From assembly GCA_902780025.1 (NCBI GenBank), contig CACZDV010000008.1, positions 1 to 42,818 of the forward strand: a stretch of DNA of 42,818 bases, read 5' to 3'. This document shows, one piece after another, positions 42,816 to 42,818 of the stretch (its first letter is position 1; every line of letters starts with the position of its first letter). This DNA is from an uncultured Prevotellaceae bacterium. GTDB taxonomy: Bacteria > Bacteroidota > Bacteroidia > Bacteroidales > Bacteroidaceae. Made by a program: the position numbers and the translations under genes. The notes below the pieces were generated by a model. That model saw nothing but the letters and a program-made list of their open reading frames with translations. It did not search any database and was not told the DNA's origin.

Positions 42816-42818
42816 CAA

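Overview
The window looks like a chromosomal segment of a Bacteroidales bacterium, most likely Prevotella or a close relative. Evidence: a Bacteroidetes-type ATP synthase order (atpD-atpC-small membrane gene-atpB-atpE), a Bacteroidetes-length beta subunit and a one-domain epsilon subunit; promoters of the TAnnTTTG type (-7) with a TTG/TTTG -33 element instead of sigma70 boxes; DUF5686 and golvesin-domain amidase families; PPi-dependent phosphofructokinase; a pectate lyase with a short sorting-type C terminus; and a tRNA without encoded CCA. No phage, integrase, IS element or CRISPR array is visible. Genus-level assignment is inference.

Layout. 1-3360 (minus): start of the atp operon (D, C, small membrane protein, B, first part of E). 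3460-3852 (minus): small exported unknown with its own promoter. 3901-10290 (minus): an envelope-lipid-like cluster with a DUF5686 outer-membrane protein, HisC/CobD-like PLP enzyme, CDP-alcohol phosphotransferase, multispanning flippase-like protein and LicC/IPCT-like cytidylyltransferase. 10389-12923 (minus): pfp and a membrane-anchored GH25 lysozyme. 13040-19620 (plus): a tightly coupled operon of a small unknown, acyltransferase, split amidase/golvesin protein, small unknown, YgiQ radical SAM protein and PP2C-like protein. 19627-26836 (minus): prfC, SpoIIE-type sensor phosphatase, tsaC, BaiN/HI0933-type flavoprotein and a ClC-CBS transporter. 26896-29643 (plus): maeB and folK. 29626-31121 (minus): OmpA-family lipoprotein and mtgA. 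31165-32749 (plus): proS and its terminator. 32752-33045: non-coding repeats. 33046-34494 (plus): exported carbohydrate-binding beta-helix-type protein. 34481-37647 (minus): RNase D-like exonuclease, RlmI-like methyltransferase and tilS. 37692-42639 (plus): ftsK, lolA and pectate lyase. 42743-42815: tRNA-Lys(CTT).

Two things stand out. First, the genes at 3901-7771 form a coherent set for making a CDP-activated, probably amino-containing headgroup, transferring it to a lipid and possibly flipping it; the synthase lacks the canonical last aspartate of its signature. Second, gene junctions and some coding regions hold short tandem arrays (units of 7, 8, 9, 14-15 or 22 nt). The junction arrays often run exactly from one gene's stop codon to the next gene's start and supply those codons themselves (atpD stop, atpB start, ygiQ GTG start, mtgA TTG start, RNase D stop). 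Inside tilS a 7-nt array is translated as a heptapeptide repeat.
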